64,000 nucleotides of DNA from Hamadaea sp013361475 (GTDB lineage Bacteria; Actinomycetota; Actinomycetes; Mycobacteriales; Micromonosporaceae). The position numbers and the translations under genes were made by a program. Below are positions 33,624 to 41,628 of the stretch, in pieces (position 1 is the stretch's first letter; every line of letters begins with the position of its first letter). Where the stretch lies: NCBI RefSeq assembly GCF_040654195.1, contig NZ_JBFAHM010000013.1, positions 186,001 to 250,000 of the forward strand. The letters are read 5' to 3'. Below the pieces are notes generated by a model, which was not told the origin of the DNA, did no database searches, and saw only the letters and a list, made by a program, of their open reading frames with translations.

Positions 33624-34424
33624 TTAAGTGTGGTGATACCCACCTTCGGCGATCTTCGCCTTCTCCTCCGCGGTCACCTGGACGTTGGCCGGAGAGAGCA
33701 GGAACACCCGGTGGGTGACGCGCTCGATCGTACCGCGCAGCCCGAAGGCGAGACCGGCCGCGAAGTCCACGAGTCGCTTGGCGTCGGCCTCGTCCATCTC
33801 CGTGAGGTTCATGATGACCGGCGTACCGTCGCGGAAGTGCTCCCCGATCGTGCGTGCCTCGTTGTAGGTGGTGGGGTGCAGCGTGGTGATCTGGTAGCGG
33901 CGGTCCTCCTCGGTGGCGGGCACGGCCGAGCGCGGCTGGATCTGGGCGGCGGTCTCCGACTCCGGAGCCAGCGCCAGGTTCTCGCGCGTGCCGAAGAGCC
34001 CGCCGGAACGGCTCGAAGCGCTGCTCGACGTAGCCGGGGCGGCCGGCTGAGCCGGAGCGGCGGAACTCACCGGACGGGTGATCGGCCGGACCGTCGACCC
34101 GGACCCCACACCGGCCGAGCGGCCGGTTTCGTAGCGCGACTCGCCCGAGCGCGACGACGGCTCACGGCCGCGGTCGTCCGTGCGCCCACGGTCCTCACGC
34201 AGGCGCTCCGAGTAGCGCGAACGCGGAACCGCGGGGAGGTCGTCCTCGTCCTCCTCGTCGTCGAACTCGTCGTACTCCGAGTCCCGGGCGGTGGACCGGC
34301 GGGAATCCCGGTAACCGCCCCGGTCGCGGTAGCTGGCCGAGCCGTAACCGCGGTCGTCGTAGTCGCGCTCGTCGTCGTCCTCGACGAGGCCGAGCCAGAC
34401 ACCCGCCTTACGCAATGCGCTCAT
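33624..34424 (-). CDS. sepF: Cell division protein SepF
   Basis: 266 aa. The short N-terminal amphipathic helix (MSALRKAGVWLGLVED) that tethers SepF to the membrane is followed by a long acidic, Arg- and Ser-rich linker (about 17-165) and the C-terminal SepF fold (YQITTLHPTTYNEARTIGEH ... RVTHRVFLLSP). SepF anchors FtsZ through the FtsZ C-terminal peptide; actinobacteria lack FtsA, so this is the main anchor. The linker is longer than in Bacillus. ATG at 34424; the upstream open frame is not conserved. Confidence 0.94.
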   Translation of the reverse strand: MSALRKAGVWLGLVEDDDERDYDDRGYGSASYRDRGGYRDSRRSTARDSEYDEFDDEEDEDDLPAVPRSRYSERLREDRGRTDDRGREPSSRSGESRYETGRSAGVGSGSTVRPITRPVSSAAPAQPAAPATSSSASSRSGGLFGTRENLALAPESETAAQIQPRSAVPATEEDRRYQITTLHPTTYNEARTIGEHFRDGTPVIMNLTEMDEADAKRLVDFAAGLAFGLRGTIERVTHRVFLLSPANVQVTAEEKAKIAEGGYHHT

Positions 34425-34544
34425 CAGCAACCGCCCCCTAATGTCGTCGGGGCGAGCGTTCGCGGCGCGTCGCCCCTGCGGCCTCCGCCCGCCGCGGGTG
34501 CCGGTCGGGCAAACCACACGGATGTAGTTTCGCCCGCCGTCAGG

Positions 34545-35267
34545 CTACCCGAGCAGCGCACGCTTTCCGAGCAACGCGGTGCCGACGCGTACGTGTGTCG
34601 CGCCGTGCGCGATCGCCTCTTCCAGGTCACCGCTCATCCCGGCCGAGACGACCGTCGCGTTCGGATGGTCGGCCCGAAGTCCTGCCGCGACCGCGGCGAG
34701 CCGGGCGAACGCGGCCCCGGCGTCGTCGTTCACCGGTGCCACCGCCATCACGCCACGCAGTCGCAACGCCTCATCCTTACCGATCAGCTCGGCCAATGCG
34801 GCCACCGAGCCGGGAGACACGCCGCCCCGGTGTAGCGGATCCGACACTTCCGGAGCGGTCGGGTCCAGGTTCACCTGGATCAAGACGTCCAGCGGACGAT
34901 CGCGTACCTTGGCGGCGGCCTCGGCCAACGCCGCCGCCAACGCCGGGCGGTCGACCGAATGGACGAGGTCCGCATAGGACGCGACGGATCGGGCCTTGTT
35001 CCGCTGAAGCTGGCCCACGAAGTGCCACCGCACGTCGGCGCCGGCCGCCCGGACCTCCGCCGCCTTCCCGGCCGCCTCCTGATCCCGGTTCTCCCCGACC
35101 TCGCGTACGCCGAGCGCGGCCAGGTGCACCACATCGGACGCGGGATAGGTCTTCGTGACCGCGATCAGGGTGATCTCGTCCGGATGCCGCTGGACGGCGG
35201 CGCAGGCGGCGGCGATGCGTTGCCGCACCGCCGCCAGGTTGGCCGCTATTTCGTCACGTCTGTTCAT
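34545..35267 (-). CDS. yggS: YggS family PLP homeostasis protein
   Basis: 240 aa, fold-type III PLP-binding protein (PLPBP). The PLP Lys is K39 in LIAVTKTYPA; REVGENRDQEA, WHFVGQLQRNK and VSAGMSGDLEEAI are family signatures. It buffers pyridoxal phosphate and has no catalysis. The ATG at 35267 gives the usual N-terminus; a start 36 nt upstream is possible. It directly follows ftsZ here, whereas in Streptomyces a pgeF/yfiH gene lies between. Confidence 0.92.
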   Translation of the reverse strand: MNRRDEIAANLAAVRQRIAAACAAVQRHPDEITLIAVTKTYPASDVVHLAALGVREVGENRDQEAAGKAAEVRAAGADVRWHFVGQLQRNKARSVASYADLVHSVDRPALAAALAEAAAKVRDRPLDVLIQVNLDPTAPEVSDPLHRGGVSPGSVAALAELIGKDEALRLRGVMAVAPVNDDAGAAFARLAAVAAGLRADHPNATVVSAGMSGDLEEAIAHGATHVRVGTALLGKRALLG

Positions 35268-35308
35268 GACCCATTTCAGATCAGTGGTTGGACTTGGCTG
35301 CACGGCTC

Positions 35309-35327
35309 ATCGCGGCTGCGCCGCGAT
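35309..35327. other. Small hairpin in the ftsZ-yggS gap
   Basis: ATCGCGGC-TGC-GCCGCGAT forms an 8-bp stem with a 3-nt loop. The 111-nt gap (35268-35378) holds no gene; the hairpin could reduce read-through from ftsZ to yggS. Confidence 0.4.
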
Positions 35328-35378
35328 CCGTTCTTCAAGCTGTGCTAGCTGCTTTCTCATAAGTGGGACGCGACCGCG

Positions 35379-36482
35379 TCACGACCCATTCTTGAGAAAG
35401 TCCGGCACGTCGACGTCGTCGAAGAGGACCTTGCGCTGCGGCTGCCGCGGCGGCTCGCTGGTCGGCACCGGGTTCCGGATGACCGTCTCGGCGACCGGCA
35501 CCGGCCGCTTCAGCTCGGCCGGCTTGTAGGTCGGCGTGCCGCCGTCGAATCCGGCCGCGATCACCGTCACCCGCACCTCGTCGCCCAGGGCGTCGTCGAT
35601 GACCGCACCGAAGATGATGTTCGCCTCCGGGTGCGCCGCGTCCGTGACGAGCTGGGCCGCGTCGTTGATCTCGAACAGGCCGAGGTCGGAGCCGCCCGCG
35701 ATGGACAGCAGCACGCCACGCGCGCCGTCCATGCTCTGCTCCAGCAGGGGGCTGGAGATGGCCCGCTCGGCCGCCTCGACCGCCCGGTTGTCGCCGCGGG
35801 CGCTGCCGATGCCCATGAGCGCGCTGCCGGCCCCGCTCATGACCGACTTGACGTCGGCGAAGTCCAGGTTGATCAGACCCGGCGTGGTGATCAGGTCGGT
35901 GATGCCCTGCACACCGGAGAGCAGGACCTGGTCGGCCTGGCGGAACGCGTCCATCATCGTGATGCCGCGGTCGCCCAGGGCCAGCAGCCGGTCGTTCGGG
36001 ATCACGATGAGCGTGTCGCACTGGTTGCGCAGCTCCTCGATGCCCGACTCGGCCTGGACCTGGCGGCGCTTGCCCTCGAAGGAGAACGGCCGGGTGACCA
36101 CACCGATGGTGAGCGCGCCGAGCTTGCGGGCGATGTTGGCGACCACGGGCGCGCCGCCGGTGCCGGTGCCGCCGCCCTCGCCACACGTCACGAAGACCAT
36201 GTCGGCCCCCTTGAGGACCTCCTCGATCTCGTCCCGGTGGTCCTCGGCGGCGTTCTTGCCGACCTCGGGGTTGGCGCCGGCGCCGAGGCCACGGGTCAGC
36301 TCCCGGCCCACGTCCAGCTTGACGTCGGCATCGCTCATCAGGAGCGCCTGCGCGTCGGTGTTGATCGCGATGAACTCGACGCCCTTGAGTCCCACCTCGA
36401 TCATTCGGTTGACGGCATTGACACCGCCGCCGCCGATGCCGACGACCTTGATGACCGCGAGGTAGTTATGCGGAGGTGTCAT
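35379..36482 (-). CDS. ftsZ: Cell division protein FtsZ
   Basis: 367 aa tubulin-like GTPase that forms the Z ring. The tubulin signature GGGTGTGG is at 103-110, the T7 loop region has NLDFADVKSVM, and the C-terminal peptide DVPDFLKNG that binds SepF and FtsW is intact. The disordered linker before it is short (about 35 residues, Pro-rich). ATG start at 36482. A promoter with TTGACA lies about 100-130 nt upstream, so ftsZ is expressed separately from ftsQ as in other actinobacteria. Confidence 0.98.
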   Translation of the reverse strand: MTPPHNYLAVIKVVGIGGGGVNAVNRMIEVGLKGVEFIAINTDAQALLMSDADVKLDVGRELTRGLGAGANPEVGKNAAEDHRDEIEEVLKGADMVFVTCGEGGGTGTGGAPVVANIARKLGALTIGVVTRPFSFEGKRRQVQAESGIEELRNQCDTLIVIPNDRLLALGDRGITMMDAFRQADQVLLSGVQGITDLITTPGLINLDFADVKSVMSGAGSALMGIGSARGDNRAVEAAERAISSPLLEQSMDGARGVLLSIAGGSDLGLFEINDAAQLVTDAAHPEANIIFGAVIDDALGDEVRVTVIAAGFDGGTPTYKPAELKRPVPVAETVIRNPVPTSEPPRQPQRKVLFDDVDVPDFLKNGS

Positions 36483-36581
36483 CGGGCCTTCCTTTCGAGG
36501 TCGGATCGCCCCGGGTCCGGCCGTTCCCCGATGGCGCTGGTGCTACCTGTGCTGCGAGGGCGAGGCTTGTGAAACCCTCAC

Positions 36582-36610
36582 CCTCTAGTTGAGCCTTAGA
36601 GTTTTGTCAA
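36582..36610 (-). promoter_or_regulatory. ftsZ promoter
   Basis: On the minus strand a perfect -35 TTGACA (36605-36610) is followed after 17 nt by TAGAGG (36582-36587). The 230-nt ftsQ-ftsZ gap is AT-richer than its surroundings here. The start site would leave a leader of about 90 nt. Confidence 0.65.
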
Positions 36611-36712
36611 CTATGTGGCTCTGACGAAAAAGTAGGCGTCCACGCGCCGCGATCCAAGGACCCGGTCCGGCGTGTCGGAAGCGCTCCATTATGGACTGTC
36701 TCCCCGATCAGG

Positions 36713-37486
36713 CTAGGAGATCGTCACCACCTCGGGCGCGCTCACGTCTATCTGCGTACCCGATCGGGTCAGCAAAGCGGTCGCGACACGCGCTTTCACC
36801 TCGCCCTGAGTCGCGTCGCCCCACACGATCGTCCGGCCTTTCCGCAGCTCCAGGCGGATTCTCGCCGGGGCGTCCACGACCACGCGCACCAATTCGCTCT
36901 TCAATTGCGGCGTCAGGTCGCTGAGCACCTGAAGCCCGGCCTTGGTCTCCGAGTTGTCCGGGCCCGGCTGGGCGAGCTTCATCTCGGGCAGGTCTCCGGG
37001 GCGGTCGTCCACTGTGAGAAACACGACGCCGAACCGGTCCACGACCGCGAACTTCTTGTCCTGCGGCACCACGGCGACCGGCGTACGCTCGACGACCTTG
37101 ATGGTCAGGGTGTTCGGCCAGCTGCGGCCGATGTCGACGGACTCCACCGGAGCCAGCCGGGCGATGCGGCGGGCCACCGACTTGGTGTCCACCCGGGCCA
37201 GTGGGGTGCCCTTCGGCACCTCGGCGGCGGCGCGTACCTCGTCGGAGCTCAGGACCTGCACCCCGGTGACCCGGATCAGGTCCACTCCCAGCACCGAGGT
37301 CTGCAACGCCAGCCAGACGAGGGCGCCGGCGAGCACGACGATCACCCCGCCGATCCCCCACGGCGCGGCGGCCCGGAGCCGGCGGCGCCGGGCGCGGGCC
37401 ATGAATCGGCGTACCGAGGCCGGCACCGCGTCCCGGGAAGCCCGCACCAGCCGCCAGCGACGCGGCCCGTCCGGCGTCTGCGACAT
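36713..37486 (-). CDS. ftsQ: Cell division protein FtsQ
   Basis: 257 aa: basic cytoplasmic N-terminus, one helix (about 43-62) and an external POTRA domain (VDLIRVTGVQVLSSDEVRAAA...GTPLARVDT) followed by the FtsQ/DivIB beta domain (SWPNTLTIKVVERTPVAVV). It is part of the FtsQ-FtsL-FtsB regulator of septal wall synthesis. Low overall conservation is normal; position between murC and ftsZ confirms it. Confidence 0.94.
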   Translation of the reverse strand: MSQTPDGPRRWRLVRASRDAVPASVRRFMARARRRRLRAAAPWGIGGVIVVLAGALVWLALQTSVLGVDLIRVTGVQVLSSDEVRAAAEVPKGTPLARVDTKSVARRIARLAPVESVDIGRSWPNTLTIKVVERTPVAVVPQDKKFAVVDRFGVVFLTVDDRPGDLPEMKLAQPGPDNSETKAGLQVLSDLTPQLKSELVRVVVDAPARIRLELRKGRTIVWGDATQGEVKARVATALLTRSGTQIDVSAPEVVTIS

Positions 37487-37511
37487 CCCCCGTCAGTCCC
37501 CCATCCGTCCG

Positions 37512-39017
37512 TCAGGCCTCGGCGCGCAGATGCCGCGCCTGGTAGGGCGTACCGCCACCGCCGCCGCCCCCGTCGAGCGGTTCGGCGTCGGAGTCGCCCC
37601 GCAACGCGGCGATCAGCTCGTCGCCCATCAGCGAGATCGGCGGCGCGCCCATCGTCACGACGACGTCGCCGACCCGGGCCCGGCGGACCACCTCGGCGGG
37701 CACGTCCTCCCAGGACGGGACGAAGACCTTGGCCTCCTCCGCCACCGGGATCGCCGCCGTCAGCGCCACCCCGCCCTGGCCCGGCTCCCGTACCTCACCG
37801 GGGCCGAACACCTCCAGCACGATCGCCTCGTCGGCGATGGCCAGCGCGGTCGCGATCTCCTCCTGCAGGTCGCGGGTGCGATAGACCCGGTACGGCTGGA
37901 ACACCACCAGCAACCGACCCGCTCCGGCGACCTCGCGCAACGTGCTCAGCGCGGCCGTCATCGAGGTCGGGTGGTACGCGTACTCGTCGTAGACGCGTAC
38001 GCCGTTGACGATGCCCTTGAGCTCGAACCGGCGGCGTACGCCCGGAAAAGCCGCGAGCGCGTCGATCACGGTCTTGGCCGGCACCCCGAGCTTGAGCGCG
38101 GTGAGCGCCGCGGCCGCGCTGTTGAGTCCCAGGTGGCGGCCAGGGGTCGGCAGCGAGAACTCGCCGAGCGGCTCACCGTCCAGGGAGCCGAAGTAGCGGA
38201 CCCCGGCGACGCCGGAGGTGATCTCGGTGAGCCGGAAGTCGGCGTCCTCGGCCTCGCCGTAGGTGTAGACGGTCCGGCCCTCGCCGCGCAGCACCTCGGC
38301 CATGTCCCGGGTGTAGGGGTCGTCGGCGCAGGTGACGACGAACCCGTCGGCGTCGGTCAGCCGCGCGAACTCGGCGAAGCCGGCCCGCAGCCCGTCCATG
38401 TCGCCGTACGTGTTGAGGTGGTCGACGTCGATGTTGGTGACGATCGAGACGTGCGGCCGGTAGACCAGGAACGACCGGTCGTGCTCGTCGGCCTCGGCGA
38501 CGAAGTACTCCCCCGAGCCGTGGTGCCCGTTGGAGCCGACCTCGCCGACCTCGCCGCCGATGAAGAACGACGGGTCGAGCCCGGCGTGCTGCAGGATCAG
38601 CGTCGCCATCGACGTCGTGGTGGTCTTGCCGTGGGTCCCCGCCACGGCGATGGTGCGCCGCCCGGTCATCGCCGCGGCCAGCGCCTCGGACCGGTGCAGT
38701 ACGCGCAGCCCGCGTCGCCGGGCCTCGGCCAGCTCCAGATGGTCGGCCGGGATGGCGGTCGAGTAGACCACGGTGTCCACACCGTCCAAGTTGGACGGCT
38801 CGTGCTTCATGTGGATGACGCCGCCGAGCGCCCGCAGGCCGGCCAGCGACGGCCACTCCCGCAGCTCGCTGCCGGTCACCGGGATGCCCCGGGTCAGCAG
38901 CAGCCGGGCCAGGCCGCTCATCCCGACGCCGCCCACGCCGATCATGTGCACGGTGCCGAGCTCCTCGGCCGTGAGTACCCCGGCCGGGGTCATGTTCGCG
39001 GTCTCCACTGCTGCCAT
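37512..39017 (-). CDS. murC: UDP-N-acetylmuramate--amino acid ligase MurC with altered acceptor region
   Basis: 501 aa cytoplasmic Mur ligase that adds the first residue of the peptide stem. The P-loop is GTHGKTT (127-133). Several normally conserved acceptor-side motifs differ: DEYAYHPTS (344-352) against the usual DDYGHHPTE, FQPYRVYRTRD (373-383) against FQPHxxxRTRD, GAPP (457-460) against GAGN/GAGD, and ADEHDRSF against a DESD-type segment. Micromonosporaceae walls are known to carry glycine instead of L-Ala at position 1, so these changes may reflect glycine use (inference). A Gly8 run precedes the C-terminus. ATG start overlaps the murG stop (TGATG). Confidence 0.93.
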   Translation of the reverse strand: MAAVETANMTPAGVLTAEELGTVHMIGVGGVGMSGLARLLLTRGIPVTGSELREWPSLAGLRALGGVIHMKHEPSNLDGVDTVVYSTAIPADHLELAEARRRGLRVLHRSEALAAAMTGRRTIAVAGTHGKTTTTSMATLILQHAGLDPSFFIGGEVGEVGSNGHHGSGEYFVAEADEHDRSFLVYRPHVSIVTNIDVDHLNTYGDMDGLRAGFAEFARLTDADGFVVTCADDPYTRDMAEVLRGEGRTVYTYGEAEDADFRLTEITSGVAGVRYFGSLDGEPLGEFSLPTPGRHLGLNSAAAALTALKLGVPAKTVIDALAAFPGVRRRFELKGIVNGVRVYDEYAYHPTSMTAALSTLREVAGAGRLLVVFQPYRVYRTRDLQEEIATALAIADEAIVLEVFGPGEVREPGQGGVALTAAIPVAEEAKVFVPSWEDVPAEVVRRARVGDVVVTMGAPPISLMGDELIAALRGDSDAEPLDGGGGGGGTPYQARHLRAEA

Positions 39018-40129
39018 CAGTCCCTCACTCCCGCCGCCTTCAGGACGAACTCCCGCAGGGCCTCGTCGCCGTCGCGCCGCCCGTACGCGGCCGCGGCCGC
39101 CCCCATCGCCGCCACCCGGTGGCGGTCGGTGACGAGCGGGACGAGCGTCCGCGCGATCCACTCTGGAGTCAGATCGGCGTCGTCGACGATCAGGCCTCCA
39201 CCGGCCTCAACGACTGGTAGAGCGTTGCGCCGCTGTTCTCCGTTGCCGTAGGGCAGCGGCACGTACGCGGCCGGCACCCCGAGGGCGGCCGTCTCGGCGC
39301 AGGTCAGCGCGCCACCCCGGCACAGGACGAAGTCGGCGGCGGCGTACCCGAGTTCCATCTCGTTGATGAATTTGACCGTGACGTAAGGAGCCGACAGGCC
39401 CGCCGGGATCTCGACGTCGTCGTTGCGCGCCCCGATGACGTGCAGCACCTGGATGCCCGCGTCGGTGATCGCACGGGCCGCCCCGGCCATGGCCAGGTTG
39501 ATCGAGCGGGCGCCCTGGGAGGCGCCGAACACGAACAGGGTCGGCCGGTCGAGGTCGAGGCCGAAGTGCTTGCGTGCGGCGGCCTGCATGGCCGGGCGGT
39601 CGAGCTGGGTGATCGAGCGCCGCAGCGGTACGCCCACGACGGTCGCCTCCCGCAGCGCCTCGGCCTGCACCACCTGGTGCGGGAAGCCCACTGCGACGTT
39701 CTCGGTGAACTTCATGCCGAGCTTGTTCGCCACGCCCGGGGGGACGTTCACCTCGTGAATGACGATTGGCGTGTGCCGTCGCCAGGCCGCCAGGTACGCC
39801 GGAACGCTGACGTAGCCGCCGAAGCCGACGACGACCTGCGCGTCCACCTCGTCGAGGATCGCCCGGGCCGCCCGCGACGAGCGGTACATGCGGTCGGGCG
39901 TCCGCAGCAGGTTCATGTTGATGGACCGAGGCAGCTGGTAGGCCGGGATGTGCCGCAGGTCGTAGCCGGCCGGCGGGATCAGGTCGGTCTCCAGCCCCTT
40001 CGGGGTGCCCAGGCAGGTGATCCGGATTCCCGGGTCGTGCCGCCGCAGGCAGTCGGCGAAGGCGAGCAGCGGGTAGATGTGACCGCCCGTGCCTCCACCG
40101 GCCAGCACCACCGAACGCAACTGACTCAC
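39017..40129 (-). CDS. murG: MurG glycosyltransferase
   Basis: 370 aa GT28 enzyme that adds GlcNAc to lipid I to give lipid II on the inner membrane face. The N-terminal GGGTGGHIYPLLAFAD loop and the UDP-GlcNAc region (LCRGGALTCAETAALGVPAAYVPLPYG with the donor-binding Glu) are intact. GTG start with GGAGGA 5 nt upstream. It follows ftsW by 11 nt and overlaps murC. Confidence 0.96.
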   Translation of the reverse strand: MSQLRSVVLAGGGTGGHIYPLLAFADCLRRHDPGIRITCLGTPKGLETDLIPPAGYDLRHIPAYQLPRSINMNLLRTPDRMYRSSRAARAILDEVDAQVVVGFGGYVSVPAYLAAWRRHTPIVIHEVNVPPGVANKLGMKFTENVAVGFPHQVVQAEALREATVVGVPLRRSITQLDRPAMQAAARKHFGLDLDRPTLFVFGASQGARSINLAMAGAARAITDAGIQVLHVIGARNDDVEIPAGLSAPYVTVKFINEMELGYAAADFVLCRGGALTCAETAALGVPAAYVPLPYGNGEQRRNALPVVEAGGGLIVDDADLTPEWIARTLVPLVTDRHRVAAMGAAAAAYGRRDGDEALREFVLKAAGVRD

Positions 40130-40140
40130 CGCTGTCCTCC

Positions 40141-41619
40141 TCAGTCCTCGGCCGGCCCGCGGCCGCCTCGCCGTCCCCTTCCGGCTCCCGCCTCGGCGCG
40201 GGAGGGCGCCCGGGGGGTGGGCGCCGATGTCGTGGCGGCGTCCGGCGGGCGGTGCCGCCGGGCGATCGCGGGCAACGGGGCCCAGAGTAGCTGTACCCAC
40301 TTGCCGCTCGGACGGGCGTGCAGGGCTGCCGCCGCCGCGGGTTCGGTGCGGGCGAACGAGGCCAGCATGCCGACCGCGGCCAGCGAGACCACCAGCGCAC
40401 TGCCGCCGTGTGAGATGAACGGCAGCACCAGGCCGGTGACCGGCAGCAACCGGATCACGCCGCCGATGTTGATCAATGCCTGGCTGATGAACCAGATCGT
40501 GACGGCGGCCGCCGCGATCCGGCGGAAGGCGTCGGGCACCCGGCGGGCGATCCGCAGCCCCGTGTACGCGAGCACGGCGAACAGCGTCACCACCATCAGG
40601 CAGCCGACGACCCCGAGTTCCTCGGCGATGACGGCGAAGATGAAGTCGTTGTGCGCCTCGGGCAGCCAGTTCCACTTCAGCGAGCCGTTGCCGAGCCCGA
40701 CGCCGAACCAGCTGCCGTCGGCGATGGCGTACCAGCCCTGCTTGATCTGGAAGCAGTTCTCGTTGCTGTTGCAGTTGGCCGGGTCCAGGAAGGCGGTGAA
40801 CCGGTCCTTCCGGTAGTCCTTGCCGGGGGCGAAGACGAGCAGGATGATGCCGAGCAGGGCCACTCCGAGCATCCCGGCGAACACCCGCCCGCGTACGCCG
40901 GCGACGAAGAGCATGCCGACGAAGATCGCCAGCAGCACGAGCATGGTGCCGAGGTCGGCGTACCCGACGAGGACGAAGAGCAGGCCGACCGCCGGGAACA
41001 GCGGTGTCCACAGCTCTCGCCACTGGAGGATGCGGTCGCCCTTGCGGACCAGCACATCGGCGCCCCACACGACCAGGGCGAACTTGGCCAGCTCGGAGGG
41101 CTGGAGGACGACCGAGCCGATGGACAGCCAGAGGCCGCTCGCCTCGACCGGCCCCCACTGGGCGGTGGACTGGTTGCGCAGCGAGGCGACGAGGTTGATC
41201 AGGTCCAGCAGGGCCAGAAGCGCGATGGCGACCATCAGCAGGAGCCGGGCCACCGCCCGATAGGTGCGCCGGGGCAGCCGCTGGCAGACCCAGAAGGCGA
41301 CCAGGCCGACGGCGGCCGCGGCCAGCTGCTGGACGAGCGAGCCGTAGGGGCTCAGGCCCTTGCTGTAGTTCGTGACGGCGGTCGCCGAGAAGACCATCGT
41401 GAGCCCGATGATCAGCAGCAGCCCGACGCAGGCCAGCAGCAGGTAGTACGAGGCCAGCGGCCGGTCCAGCAGGCCGCGCAGCGCCGAGACGAAGGCCAGC
41501 ACGGTGCGCTGCGGATCGAAGGGCGGCCGGGCCGGTCGCGCGTCCTGGATCGTGCCCCGGGCGGAGCCGGTCCCCTCCGCCGGGGATGGCGGATCGGGTG
41601 TGCCGGTCGCCTGCGTCAT
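40141..41619 (-). CDS. ftsW: Septal peptidoglycan glycosyltransferase FtsW (SEDS)
   Basis: 492 aa with about ten membrane helices. SEDS hallmarks are present: SIGSVVLQPSELAKFALV, the large external loop with GVGLGNGSLKWNWLPEAHNDF and the terminal LPFISHGGSALV. It polymerises lipid II with FtsI. The external loop contains two Cys (ANCNSNENC) and the cytoplasmic C-terminus is a basic Pro/Arg-rich tail of about 70 residues. Start ATG 41619, 9 nt after murD. Confidence 0.95.
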   Translation of the reverse strand: MTQATGTPDPPSPAEGTGSARGTIQDARPARPPFDPQRTVLAFVSALRGLLDRPLASYYLLLACVGLLLIIGLTMVFSATAVTNYSKGLSPYGSLVQQLAAAAVGLVAFWVCQRLPRRTYRAVARLLLMVAIALLALLDLINLVASLRNQSTAQWGPVEASGLWLSIGSVVLQPSELAKFALVVWGADVLVRKGDRILQWRELWTPLFPAVGLLFVLVGYADLGTMLVLLAIFVGMLFVAGVRGRVFAGMLGVALLGIILLVFAPGKDYRKDRFTAFLDPANCNSNENCFQIKQGWYAIADGSWFGVGLGNGSLKWNWLPEAHNDFIFAVIAEELGVVGCLMVVTLFAVLAYTGLRIARRVPDAFRRIAAAAVTIWFISQALINIGGVIRLLPVTGLVLPFISHGGSALVVSLAAVGMLASFARTEPAAAAALHARPSGKWVQLLWAPLPAIARRHRPPDAATTSAPTPRAPSRAEAGAGRGRRGGRGPAED

Positions 41620-41628
41620 GCCCGCCCC

